Source: Undaria pinnatifida
Lineage: Eukaryota; Sar; Phaeophyceae; Laminariales; Alariaceae
DNA: 64,000 nucleotides
NCBI GenBank assembly: GCA_012845835.1
Contig: JABAKD010000009.1
Location: forward strand, 7,963,413 to 8,027,412
Direction of reading: 5' to 3'
Positions within the stretch are counted from its first letter, which is position 1. Each line of letters opens with the position of its first letter. The translations under genes were made by a program, and so were the position numbers. The notes below the pieces were generated by a model, which saw only the letters and a list, made by a program, of their open reading frames with translations, ran no database searches and had not been told where the DNA came from. Positions 25,001 through 31,417 of the stretch are shown here, piece after piece.

Positions 25001-28000
25001 AGTAACAACCTCGTGCGTTCTCCGAGCGAGGTGGATCGGGATGGGTTGAAGGCGGAGGTCGGCACCGGCTCAGGCGACGACGTCAAACGTCGTCAAGATG
25101 TAGAAGAAGACGAAGAAGCACGTCCCGAAACAGATAGCGATGTGAGCTACGAGTTTGATAACGACGTCGAGGACGAAAATGACGAACCTCTTTCATCTCC
25201 GGCGACAACTGAGAGTCCGGGCGGGTTGCCACAAAAAAGCGATCCTGTTTGTGACAACGGTAAGGAGAAGGAGGAGAGTGAAGACGGAAGCAGAGATAAA
25301 GAAACGGTGCAAGGGAGTCCTCCTCCGTCTCCAACCTCCAGGGTTGTTCATGAATGCGAGGCATTGCCGGTCGGTGTCAGCAAGGTCGACGAAGACGGCG
25401 ACGCCGCCGCCGCCGACGACGGCGGCGACTTCAACTGCAGCAGCACCAGCAGCAGCGACAATGTTGCCAGCAGCGCGAGCGGGAGAAGTAGCAGCCGTAA
25501 TTACACGGAAGAAGACGCACTGAGTACAAGCACCAATAGCAGCAAAAGGAGCGCAGGAGAAATCTCGAGCTCCAGCAGCCGACTGCCTGTCCCCGAATCG
25601 CCAGAAAAAAAAGTCGTTGCCGATCGGGATGACACCCCTTCACCCCCAACGCAGCCACTAGTATCAGCGGACAGCGGCACCCAAAAAACAGAGGATTTAC
25701 CGACTACCGATTCAGCGTCTCAAAACGACGAGTACAACGTTAGTAGCAGCACCGGTGTCTCCGCTGGTTTGGGTTCAGAACCAGACTCCGACACCGTACA
25801 AAGCGCACGAGACGATGAGCGAGGCACGCCATTCGCCCGAGACGACAATAGAACGGGTGCCACTGAGTCGGTGTCCGAGATAGCGCAGCCATGGAACGTT
25901 TCTGAATCAGGAGGGAAGGATGTTTCGGAATCGTCAGGAGGACCGAAGCGTCCAAACGTGGTACGAACGAATCAGAACGATGGTGGTGGTGGTTCCGATT
26001 TGTCGACGTTGTGCGCGGACAGTAGTAGTGACATCGCGATCGGACAACTCACGCAAAGCTCCACCGCTAGACCGGTCGGCGTGCAACAAGCCATGTCGCC
26101 GCCTGCAGAGCAATCTCCTCCCGGTGACGTGGTGGATGCACGGATCAGCAACAAAAAAGACAACGGCAACGGAATAGCCGACGTCCTAGAAGAAGTGAAA
26201 GCCCAAGATGTCGATCCGGAAGCATGTACGGCGGATGATGATTGGATCACGGCGGACGATGACCTAATCGGCAGAGGCGAGGACCAGGGCGCTACGGGAG
26301 GAGGTGATGATGTCGTTGCCGCCGGCGCCATCGTCGACGGAGCCTCGGCGCCACCGCTAACCAACAAATCGGAACTAGAACCTACGGTTGGTCCGGTAGC
26401 GGAGGATTCCTACAAACCTGACTTAGAAGGAATCGACACAGAGGTGAACGTGGACGAGCTTCGAGCACGCTTTTCGAATGTTTTCACCAATGCCATCGCC
26501 AAAGAAGTCCCGGCGCTACCACCAACCCAAGCTACGGAGCCAGACACTCCTGGGTTGGTAGCGAAGGGTGCCGACCGACCCGAGTTGGTAGGAGTCGCGT
26601 CTGCGGTAGATGGGGATGACCTTCAAGCGAACTTTTCAACTGTCGATACCGGTGTCGTTTCCGGAGAAATCCCGGCGCTACCGCTTATAACCCACTCTAC
26701 AGAACCGGGCGCGGTTGGGGCGACGGAACTAGACCCTGCTGGGACGGCGGAATCAGACACTGTTGACCGAACGGCACCAGCCACTGTTGGCCCTGCAGCG
26801 GAGGATGCCTACAAATCCGACTTCGAAGAGATTGAATCTGTTGTAGACGAGGAGGATGGCCTTCAAGCGCACATGCCGAATACTGATACCGGGGCCGTTG
26901 CCGAAGGAGTCCCGGCGCAATCGCCAGGTCACTCGATAGAACCAGACACTGTTGGACCGACAGAAGAACCAGATACTGTTACGCCTACGGAACCAGGCAC
27001 TACTGGGCGGACAGAACTGGACACTGTGGTTGGGCCGATAGCGAAGGATTCTTACAAACCCGACCTCGAACGAATCGACAATGCGGTGGACGTGGATGAC
27101 CTTGAACTGCGCTCTTCGAACGTCGATATCGCTGCCGTTGCCGAAGAAGTCCCGTCGCTACCGCTAACCTACTCCATGGAACCAGACACTGTTGGGGCGA
27201 CGGAAACAAACACCGTTGTGCCGACGGAAACAAACACTGTTGCGCTGACGGTTTCAGACACCGTTTCTGGGTCGGTAGCGAAGGACGCTTACAAACCCGA
27301 CATCGAAGGAATCGACACTTCGGTGGACGTGGACGACCTTCAAGCACGCTTTTCGCAAATGTTGGGCTCGTTCAGCGACTCGCCCGAAAATCCGGCGGTG
27401 CCGCCTAACGCACAGGGTGCAGCTGCCCCTCCTCCTGCTGATCAGTCTGAAGCCCCCGATACGTCGCTCGGAGAAAACGAAGCGGAATTAATGCCGCAGC
27501 CACAATCATCGGAGGTGAACCCGGGGGAGATTGCTGAAACCGACCCGGGTACACGAAACTTGGAAAGCGAAGAAGTTAATCCACTGCCGCAACCTTCGAT
27601 GGTGAACCCGGAGAAATGCTCCGATAATGCAGATGCGGAGGTGAGACTTGGAAGTATTGTCTGCACAATAGGGGTGTGAGTTGGGGCGCATATTAATTAT
27701 GTTAGTTTCCTATTCATAGAGCCTACCAAAGAGACAAGCTGTACGTGGCAATCATCATCCGACATTGCTGATATTCGGCAGTTAGGGTAACTCCTTGACG
27801 AAAGGAAGCGAAAAAAAAGCGTCACAATTTTTTTTTTTAACGAATCGTGACGTGACGTTGGAAATTGGCCTTATATACCACGTTTCTGAAACAAACAACA
27901 ATTTGTTGTGACGTAGTCGCAAATCCTGATAACATACTAGACTAGACTATATACCGTGGGATATTTTCAAGATTTTTCTCAACTGTTCGTTGTTGTGAGA

Positions 28001-29679
28001 CGGTTCGTGACATAGACTAGACTACACTATTACGATTCGCGAAGAAAATGTTACAGTTTTTTCGTCGCGATTCCTGATGTATTCATGTGTTTTTTTCTTT
28101 ATTTAGGAATGACCGTTCTTCCTATGATATAATATCTTCTCTGAAAAACTGTTTCCCCGAAGCGTCTAAAACGGGGTCCAGTGTTTTGAGTCCAACACAA
28201 TATCTACCGCGGTCAGGGCGAGAGGACCCCCGGCCCCAACATCTCTGCGTCTCTTCTCTCTTACCAACCATAATCTTTATCTGTGTGCGCCAGGTTGATG
28301 AATCAAATGGGCAGGAAAGGTTGGGCGACTCCCACTTTTCACTCGAAAACCTCGGGACCGCTGAATCCCGGGGGGTGGAGCGCGAAGAAGACGACGGCGG
28401 TGCTGGTGTTGCAACGTTGTCAGAAGGCAGTGTTGGTGTTGCAGCTTTGCCGGAAGGCGGTGTTGGTGTTGCAGATTTGTCGGAAGGCGGTGTTGGTGTT
28501 GCAGCTTTGCCGGAAGGCGGTGTTGGTGTTGCAGCTTTGTCGGAAGGCGGTGTTGGTGTTGCAGCTTTGTCGGAAGGCGGTGTTGGTGTTGCAAGTTTGT
28601 CGGAAGGCGATGTTGGCGTTGCAGCTTTGTCGGAAGGTGGTGTTGATGTTGAAATTTTTTCGGAAGGCGGCGTCGCATCTTTGTCGGAAGGGGGTGTTGC
28701 AGATTTGTCGGAAGGCGGTGTTGGTGTTGCAACTTTGTCGGAGGGCGGTGTTGGTGTTGCATCTTTGTCAGAAGGCGGTATTGGTGTTGCAGATTTGTCG
28801 GAAGGCGGCGTTGGTGTTGCAGCCTTGTGGAGAGGCGGTGTTGGTGTTGCACTTTTGTCGGAAGGCGGTGTTGGTGTTTCAGCTTTGTCGGAAGGCGGTG
28901 TTGGTGGTTCAGATTTTTCGGAAGGCGGTGTTGGTGTTGCAACTTTTTTGTCGGAAGAGCAGAACATCGTGGATGCAGAAGAGGATCGCACGTCACCGAC
29001 GATTTCTAGAGATGTTGCTGGCGACTCTGCCAGAGTTGGGGTGTTTCTCTCGGAGACGCCGGATGACAAGACACAACCTCAACAGGACGGTGCTATCGCA
29101 CATCATGCGTCCCACATTGGTGGCTTGGAACCAGCACAGGAACTAGGCACATCGAACAGCGGAGATGCAGATGCAGAGGGTGCGAACGGTTTTGCCGACC
29201 GCGGGTTGGTCGGGGTGTTGTCCTCGGAGAAGCCGGACGATGGAACACAACATCACCAGGACGTTGTCGCCCTCGATGCGTCAAACACTGGCGGCTTCGA
29301 AACAGCACAAGACGCAGACCTACGGTACAGCGGAAACAATGAAGAGGGTGCGAAGTGTTCTCCCGAGAGCGGGTCGGTTGGGGTGTTATCCTCGGAGACG
29401 CCGGGCGATGGGACACAACAACGTCAGCTGGGCGGTATGGCCCACGATGCGTCGATCACTGGCGGTTCGGAAACAGCACAAGAAGCAGTCCTATCGCACA
29501 GGAGCGGAGATATGGAGGGTTCGAGCGTGCTGGGAGTGCCGAGCATGGGCGCATTGCCCGACGGGGATGGAGTCAGAGAGAACGTCCGCGAACAACTGCA
29601 ACGGGGGGAGGAGTCGGATGAGCTCTATGAAATCGATGGCCTTGAAATGTCCTCCTCGGAAGGGAAGACAATAGATTGA
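537..29679 (+). CDS. Giant TPR/MIT-like helical-repeat protein with long acidic repeat tail (13 exons, 5' partial)
   Basis: I do not recognise a named family. Exons: 537-1066, 1983-2378, 2893-3063, 3695-3803, 4710-4844, 8598-8716, 14247-14331, 14941-14988, 16447-17907, 19893-20006, 23193-23350, 24121-27640 and 28294-29679. Every junction keeps codon phase, giving 8,232 nt (2,743 residues plus TGA). Residues ~1-1050 are Ala/Leu-rich amphipathic hairpins of the form GDxxxAxxxxxxAxxxYxxAG, with a recurring RDGxRLxxEAV linker, as in TPR or MIT helical bundles. Residues ~1140-2743 are rich in Asp, Glu, Ser, Gly and Thr and look disordered, with five ~75-residue repeats, an 18-unit decapeptide array and three ~58-residue repeats. 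An ATG at 525 could be the start, but the pyrimidine tract and AG before 537 favour an internal exon. The weakest junction is the 14988 donor. The tail could be a separate gene, but phase and splice sites support fusion. Confidence 0.72.
1137..1525 (+). repeat. About 32-bp minisatellite in intron 1
   Basis: About twelve head-to-tail, imperfect copies of a unit whose core reads AGTGCCACTGCTCTCTATAG followed by TGCCGGTTGAAT. The array begins about 70 bp after the exon A donor. Some units are shortened, for example the consecutive copies near 1150-1200, and copies past about 1440 are degraded. Confidence 0.9.
1983..2378 (+). CDS. Exon B of giant gene
   Basis: The acceptor AG (1981-1982) completes an AGA codon with exon A. 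The exon has a Thr-rich linker, an aromatic stretch (DFSWLSPWGNG) and then two clear helical hairpins, GDFEAAQAAAREAEQNYALA and the start of the APLLDQ-REYDAALEGL unit, which continues across the next splice. Donor AG|GTAGGG at 2379, phase 2. Confidence 0.72.
2379..2575 (+). repeat. G-rich GGGT/GGGA microsatellite
   Basis: Runs of GGGT and GGGAGG occupy the first ~195 bp of the intron directly after the exon B donor. The plus strand could form G-quadruplexes. The long Pro/Ser/Thr open frames on the minus strand here are artefacts of the simple repeat. Confidence 0.88.
2893..3063 (+). CDS. Exon C of giant gene
   Basis: Enters in phase 2 (AG|A, Arg) and reads REYDAALEGLERARRLYADA, the second half of the repeat begun in exon B. 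It continues to MRDGQRLKGEAVSAL, a linker motif that recurs in exons G and I. Donor AG|GTCAGA at 3064, phase 2. Confidence 0.75.
3230..3425 (+). repeat. Interspersed repeat family R2, copy 1
   Basis: A G-homopolymer followed by GTACTC and a ~170-bp block ending near GTGTTCGGCGAGTCGCAT. Homologous copies lie at about 57405-57615 (minus orientation) and 59715-59885 (plus). Shared segments include CGGGTTTTCACCGACC-like and GCATTGCTTGCACCAA. No coding potential seen; probably a non-autonomous mobile element. Confidence 0.75.
3695..3803 (+). CDS. Exon D of giant gene
   Basis: Acceptor CCCTCGTCAG|A completes Arg from exon C. The exon codes one hairpin (HIEASAELCEQAQECFFFAD) and ends at the GCG|GTAAGA donor in phase 0. 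It lines up with the equivalent position of the exon B and C repeats. Confidence 0.75.
4620..4645 (+). repeat. Relic copy of exon E acceptor region
   Basis: A CAGATTCACAT string followed by a related TTGGTCAAGC lies about 86 bp before the real exon E start, where CAGATTCACAT is followed by GGTAAAGC. This looks like a small tandem duplication of the intron-exon boundary. Confidence 0.4.
4710..4844 (+). CDS. Exon E of giant gene
   Basis: A phase-0 exon of 45 codons, acceptor GTGGCAG and donor CAG|GTATAG. It codes an Ala-rich helix pair ending AVGLLRKAKSFYHDAQ, again the A..LL..A...Y hairpin pattern. Confidence 0.75.
4945..5200 (+). repeat. Decayed copy of exon H plus its flanking intron
   Basis: The block starting CTAGTTCAACTCGTAAGAGC and ending near GTCGTCACAG|GTGTC is a mutated copy of exon H (14941). 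The following intron sequence matches the block at 15585-15720. An in-frame stop appears immediately (Ser-Thr-Arg then frame loss), so this copy is unlikely to be coding. A further partial copy lies at about 5385-5500. Confidence 0.65.
5665..5925 (+). repeat. Interspersed repeat family R1, copy 1
   Basis: Contains CTCCAGCTGTGAGAT, TTCATCTTTGCAAGCTGTG and GGTCGGCGACTCCCCTTG in that order. The same order occurs at 18470-18605 and 39445-39605 (plus), and in reverse complement at 11425-11665. Confidence 0.8.
6440..6830 (+). repeat. Interspersed repeat family R3, copy 1
   Basis: Landmarks are ACTACCCCTCACTTTAGGAG, a GGCCTAG motif, CCCGTCATTCAGAAACCGTT and ACCTCTATCGTAGCACGCG. Related blocks occur at about 21590-21910, 33170-33480 and 37150-37590. 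Confidence 0.65.
7220..7690 (+). repeat. Long interspersed repeat family R4, copy 1
   Basis: Roughly 450 bp alignable with 39985-40545. Shared strings include CATGCAACGCGC-like, GACCGGCTGATC/GAACGGCTGATC, ACACCTCGAACggATCACTACAC and GATCTAGCTCCAC. No open frame of note in either copy, so it is probably a decayed mobile element. Confidence 0.7.
8598..8716 (+). CDS. Exon F of giant gene
   Basis: Acceptor AAAACAACAG, entering in phase 0. The exon reads LSYEGLVDQVTSLLEERPDD and continues as a helix ending NINGIYD. The donor that keeps frame with exon G is a GC site (GACAG|GCAAGAG, phase 2). The nearest GT site (CTG|GTCGGT at 8726) gives phase 1 and does not join exon G. Confidence 0.65.
9175..9712 (+). 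repeat. 289-bp tandem duplication
   Basis: GAAACACAGTACCATATACC begins at 9175 and again at 9464. The two ~250-bp copies share most bases through CAGATGTGTTAAAATTGCGG. Differences are point changes and small indels. Confidence 0.9.
9785..10125 (+). repeat. Nested small tandem duplications
   Basis: A ~43-bp unit (AGTATGACTAAnGAGGTAAC) is duplicated at about 9787-9870. A ~105-bp unit containing ACAGTGCATGnCCACATCAC is duplicated at about 9925-10125. The second unit is a diverged relative of part of the 289-bp unit upstream (TGTATTTG..ATACGTATCTCT), so the whole 9.17-10.13 kb block grew by successive duplication. Confidence 0.8.
10285..11500 (+). repeat. Degenerate C-rich tandem repeats
   Basis: Four or more diverged copies of a block reading CGTCAGATTTATCCCC, TATAGTTTCCGCGCACA and then a poly-C run occur near 10287, 11120, 11247 and 11428. 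The motif also forms one end of family R1, so this is probably a cluster of R1 fragments. Confidence 0.65.
11425..11665 (-). repeat. Interspersed repeat family R1, copy 2 (inverted)
   Basis: The reverse complement carries the R1 landmarks in order: CTCACAGCTGGAGTG (as read on plus), AGCTTGCAAAGAT and CAAGGGGAGTCGCCGACC. Confidence 0.8.
13485..13560 (+). repeat. Repeat family R6 fragment
   Basis: GAGACACAGAGTACCCCTGC followed by TGGTCTGCC and, further on, GCTCACTTTC matches the paired blocks at 58205-58265 and 58305-58400 within BBS9 intron 7. Confidence 0.5.
14247..14331 (+). CDS. Exon G of giant gene
   Basis: Too short to stand out as an open frame. Acceptor GGGGCGCAG|C completes Ser with exon F. 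It reads RRDGQRAVKVESRLDCLAAD and ends LENLAQ at the CAG|GTAATG donor, phase 0. The RDGQR start matches the linker seen in exons C and I. Confidence 0.65.
14860..15720 (+). repeat. Cluster of exon H duplications
   Basis: Three related intron-exon boundaries occur here: CTCTCCAGCTCAGCTCG (~14881), CTTTCCAGCTCAACTCG (14932, the intact exon H) and CTCTCCAGCTCAATTCG (~15532). The third keeps a ~52-bp exon-like body and a CACAG|GTGTT donor, then ~120 bp of intron shared with 5025-5200. Confidence 0.7.
14941..14988 (+). CDS. Exon H of giant gene
   Basis: Sixteen codons, LNSFVRAFALSDLLDK, entering in phase 0 after a strong pyrimidine tract. A better donor (CACAG|GTAGGT at 15002) would leave phase 1 and not join exon I, so I chose AAG|GTCATG, which keeps frame and restores a repeat (SDLLDK then VVDHGQFESA). 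An intervening exon remains possible. Confidence 0.5.
15795..16212 (+). repeat. 26-bp minisatellite upstream of exon I
   Basis: About sixteen nearly identical copies of a 26-bp unit whose core is CTATTTTGACCACGCTCTCG. Units differ mainly in TTTT versus TTGG before GACC. The array ends about 235 bp before exon I. Confidence 0.95.
16447..17907 (+). CDS. Exon I of giant gene (main helical-repeat exon)
   Basis: 487 codons in phase 0 at both ends, acceptor ATGAAAATCAG and donor GAG|GTAAGG. It holds many hairpins: HGQFESARTLLSSASLVYER, DGRYTEAEGLIAECLKKR, KGQFKDAKIAAASASTRF, AGDSAGAVSALSGAAKLYRD and DGREYDLALRLMLEADDQY. The linker QDGDRLRADAVSAILKD parallels exon C. A (GGC)n tract near 17310-17340 codes eight Gly. 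The regular A/G/Y spacing fits TPR or MIT-like bundles. No catalytic motif is visible. Confidence 0.8.
18100..18322 (+). repeat. 9-bp ATAGATCAT microsatellite
   Basis: About two dozen copies of ATAGATCAT, with occasional AACAT and GACC variants, just after exon I. The DHI-repeat open frame across it is an artefact. The unit contains the palindrome GATC and could form hairpins. Confidence 0.93.
18470..18605 (+). repeat. Interspersed repeat family R1, copy 3
   Basis: Contains CTCCAGCTGTGAGATCGAA, CTCATCTTTGCAAGCTGTG and GGTCGGCGACTCCCCTTGCA, collinear with the other copies. Confidence 0.82.
19893..20006 (+). CDS. Exon J of giant gene
   Basis: 38 codons, phase 0 at both ends, acceptor GTCTTCGCAG and donor GCG|GTGAGT. 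It reads GDAFKQIADMRAVMFCVERE and onward to TAHDPAA. It completes the last hairpin of exon I (ALAKYRE-GDAFKQ). Confidence 0.72.
20007..23192 (+). other. Intron J-K, repeat-filled
   Basis: A 3.2-kb intron. It contains long C and G homopolymers (20490-20515, 21297-21318), a TA microsatellite (~21492-21517), R3 material (21590-21910) and many poly-A tracts. No exon seen. Confidence 0.5.
21590..21910 (+). repeat. Interspersed repeat family R3, copy 2
   Basis: Shares with the 6440 and 33170 copies a CTACGGTAGAG..TGCACCACTTTT start, GGGAGCTCAAGACC, a CCCGTCAGTGAGAAACCGG block and a CCTCTATCGTAGCG end. Confidence 0.6.
23193..23350 (+). CDS. Exon K of giant gene
   Basis: Enters in phase 0 after TTCATCGCATAG. 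It reads CLKVLEETRPVFKIGADMRS and continues through a hydrophobic helix to CRAWIQCING. Donor AACGG|GTGAGT is consensus, phase 2, and is completed by the first base of exon L. The only long frames here on the other strand are shadows. Confidence 0.75.
23555..23923 (+). mobile_element. tRNA-derived SINE-like element in intron K-L
   Basis: One full ~285-bp unit plus the start of a second. A pol III A-box match (TGGTCAAACGG) is followed by TGGCGTCGCCGGCAGGACCA and a T-arm-like GTGGGGTTTGAATCCCA ending ATCCACCA. The unit closes with CCCGCCGTTTCAGGGCGGGG and then restarts at GTTATAAGACTTAG. It matches the array at 61407-63053. Confidence 0.75.
24121..27640 (+). CDS. Exon L of giant gene (acidic tail with five MIM1-like repeats)
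   Basis: 1,173 codons. The first ~50 residues, beginning GVTLPSGGETVADPGVTLKK with exon K, look helical. The rest is Asp/Glu/Ser/Gly-rich and probably disordered. From 26386 to 27370 five repeats start near 26386, 26551, 26785, 27027 and 27268. Each has a block like AKDSYKPDLEGID, then VDVDDLQARFSN and a proline-rich linker with EPDTVG units. VDVDDLQARF resembles the MIM1 motif (D/E)xxLxxRLxxL of ESCRT-III tails, which is inference. Donor GAG|GTGAGA, phase 0. Confidence 0.75.
26386..27375 (+). repeat. Five coding repeats of 55-80 residues
   Basis: In-frame repeats within exon L. Copies 1, 4 and 5 are closest (YKPDLEGID, VDVDDLQARF). Copies 2 and 3 are diverged (ADRPELVGV; YKSDFEEIE). Short EPDTVG/ETNTV units between them are themselves tandemly reiterated. 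Confidence 0.85.
27641..28293 (+). other. Intron L-M
   Basis: 653 bp with no repeat family I can name. Two short ACTAGACTA-type repeats lie near 27937 and 28013. An open frame continues upstream of exon M from 28087, but the GCGCCAG acceptor at 28291-28293 is the site that joins exon L in phase. Confidence 0.5.
28294..29679 (+). CDS. Exon M of giant gene (terminal exon, decapeptide and 58-residue repeats)
   Basis: Acceptor GTGTGCGCCAG, phase 0. 461 codons and a TGA at 29677-29679. After a charged segment come 18 units of the pattern AALSEGGVGV, sixteen of ten residues and two of eight. Three longer repeats of about 58 residues follow, beginning near 29035, 29209 and 29380 and containing VGVLSSETPDDGTQ and DASNTGGxETAQ. 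The C-terminus is acidic and Ser-rich. An in-frame exon start at 28087 is a less likely alternative. Confidence 0.75.
   Translation, partial: VDESNGQERLGDSHFSLENLGTAESRGVEREEDDGGAGVATLSEGSVGVAALPEGGVGVADLSEGGVGVAALPEGGVGVAALSEGGVGVAALSEGGVGVASLSEGDVGVAALSEGGVDVEIFSEGGVASLSEGGVADLSEGGVGVATLSEGGVGVASLSEGGIGVADLSEGGVGVAALWRGGVGVALLSEGGVGVSALSEGGVGGSDFSEGGVGVATFLSEEQNIVDAEEDRTSPTISRDVAGDSARVGVFLSETPDDKTQPQQDGAIAHHASHIGGLEPAQELGTSNSGDADAEGANGFADRGLVGVLSSEKPDDGTQHHQDVVALDASNTGGFETAQDADLRYSGNNEEGAKCSPESGSVGVLSSETPGDGTQQRQLGGMAHDASITGGSETAQEAVLSHRSGDMEGSSVLGVPSMGALPDGDGVRENVREQLQRGEESDELYEIDGLEMSSSEGKTID
28404..28955 (+). repeat. 30-bp coding minisatellite (18 units)
   Basis: Unit core GGTGTTGGTGTTGCAGCTTT followed by GTCGGAAGGC, in frame with exon M. 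Two units lack six bases, so the reading frame is kept. The array contains no stop in several other frames on both strands, which creates long shadow frames. Confidence 0.95.
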
Positions 29680-30889
29680 CTTTTTTTTTCGCGTGGCTCC
29701 CCTGTTCATCGATTAGTAGTGTTGTGGCTACTGCTTCTCCCTTTAATTTATGCGCAGGGTGTTAACATGTGTAAAACCTGGTACAACTCTGCTTTAGTAG
29801 GTAAAGCGCGGTGTGTGAAGAAATTTCCCCGAAGATTCACACAAGAGTCTCCGCGGAAGTGGGGGAACCGTACATGATCAAAATAAATGGTAGTCTACTG
29901 CAACTCCATGGCCGCGTACAGAGGTGGGATCACACGCGCGTTCCAATCGCGATAACGACGCATAGCAAGCAAACACGAACTCAGCTTGCCAGTATATATG
30001 TACGTTGTTTGTTTTCACGATCGGCTGGCTCATGGCAGGTCGTCCGGTGCACACGAGTGCCCCCCATCATGCGGCAGGCGTACGACGATACAATGGCACG
30101 TGTCGGCAACACTGATCACTCGGAGTAGCCAAACCACCAATAGATGATGCGTTCGTCTGGGATGAAGAGGCGACGAAAACCGCGGAACCGGGTTTCTCTT
30201 GAAAAATTTATTCTTCGGTTCTCCCTCTCGGGAATACAATTATTGAGGCTCATAACCATTCTGAACAAGTTTTTCAACCTTGCTTGGTGTAGATAAAAAT
30301 GAGTGAAGCTTATAGGTAGACGTGACCTGACCGTCAAAATCACACCAAGACGTCCTGATTGAACCCAATTGAAACTATTTTACTGCAAGAGCACCATCTG
30401 CCACGAAAACCGACGCCAAAACCACACAAGCTCTCGGCCATACGAAGCCCACCAAAATTCAGCAGCACGTTTAAACCACGCAAGATTTTTCACCGAAAAC
30501 ACGTGCGGCGCCCCACAAACTTAACAGCCCCAAGCCTCAGTGTCTCATAGCTGTACGCGTCGCCGCCAGCATCTTGGGGCTGAGCATAAAAAAAAAAAAA
30601 AAACCCTACATGCAATTTAGTATTTTCACGTACCCGATCACACGCCCAAGGTCGCAAAACCCTTACGATCGATGTTGTATGTTGCCACTTGTAGCGAAGA
30701 TAAATATAGATGTGTTACAAATTAAATTCTACAAGAGGCGCTCCTGACGTTTCTCGGCGCCACATCTTTTACGGACGCCATCGGCTTATAAAATCCATCC
30801 CGAATCCCTCAAGAGCGCAAACTGTTTACAGGGGGTGCCGCCAGTCGCCCCCTTCATTGTACCACGCAGGGTTCAACCGTCAACCGCTT
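29680..30889. other. Convergent intergenic region
   Basis: Lies between the 3' ends of the giant plus-strand gene and the minus-strand membrane-protein gene. I see no coding segment or clear repeat unit, only an A-homopolymer near 30589-30603 and an AAATAAA string near 29882. Confidence 0.5.
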
Positions 30890-31417
30890 TCATCTGCTGT
30901 CCCTCTCTCGGCCGGCAGGCATGCTGGAATGCCCTACGTCATCCCGCCAGCCCCACTCCGAACCACCCTCTCCACCGTTCCTCTCTCTAGCCGCTTCCCG
31001 CATGCGGCGGTCACCGTAAGCCTCATCAAGCTCAACCTTCCGCGCTGCCGGTCGTCGTCGCCGTGGCTTAGGCACGCCCGACACTCTCTCCCACATCTGG
31101 CCCCTCCCCGCTCCCCCCCCGGACCCGCTCACACCCGATTGCGCAGACGAAAATCCCGACGACCCCCATCCTTCGTACTGGGGGTCACCATCCTCGTCTC
31201 GCTCGTCGTAGTCATAGCCTGACATCGGTGAGGCTGGCGCGGGCCTTGATGACGCCCGATCGGACTCCCCCCACTGTCGTGCTTGGGCCCACGCGTCCCG
31301 GTAGGCCATCGGCTGAAGTTCCTCCTGGTCCACCTCCTCCTCCTCGTAATCCGAGTCCTCGGCGCCCCCTCGGCGTCTCCTCGAGTCGCGGCTCGCTAGA
31401 AGACGTTCCATCACGAC
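30890..31417 (-). CDS. Terminal exon of membrane-protein gene
   Basis: Acceptor TTTTTTAG on the minus strand, then GTC GTG ATG. 175 codons and a stop. Low complexity with acidic, Gly/Ser and Arg/Lys blocks. The in-frame ATG at 31414 would also give a 174-residue protein on its own if the upstream exons were not joined. Confidence 0.6.
   Translation of the reverse strand, partial: VVMERLLASRDSRRRRGGAEDSDYEEEEVDQEELQPMAYRDAWAQARQWGESDRASSRPAPASPMSGYDYDERDEDGDPQYEGWGSSGFSSAQSGVSGSGGGAGRGQMWERVSGVPKPRRRRPAARKVELDEAYGDRRMREAARERNGGEGGSEWGWRDDVGHSSMPAGRERDSR

Noticed and set aside
28122-29146. Long open frames opposite or out of frame with exon M
   Set aside because: The 30-bp repeat has no stops in these frames; codon composition and splice phase favour the exon M frame.
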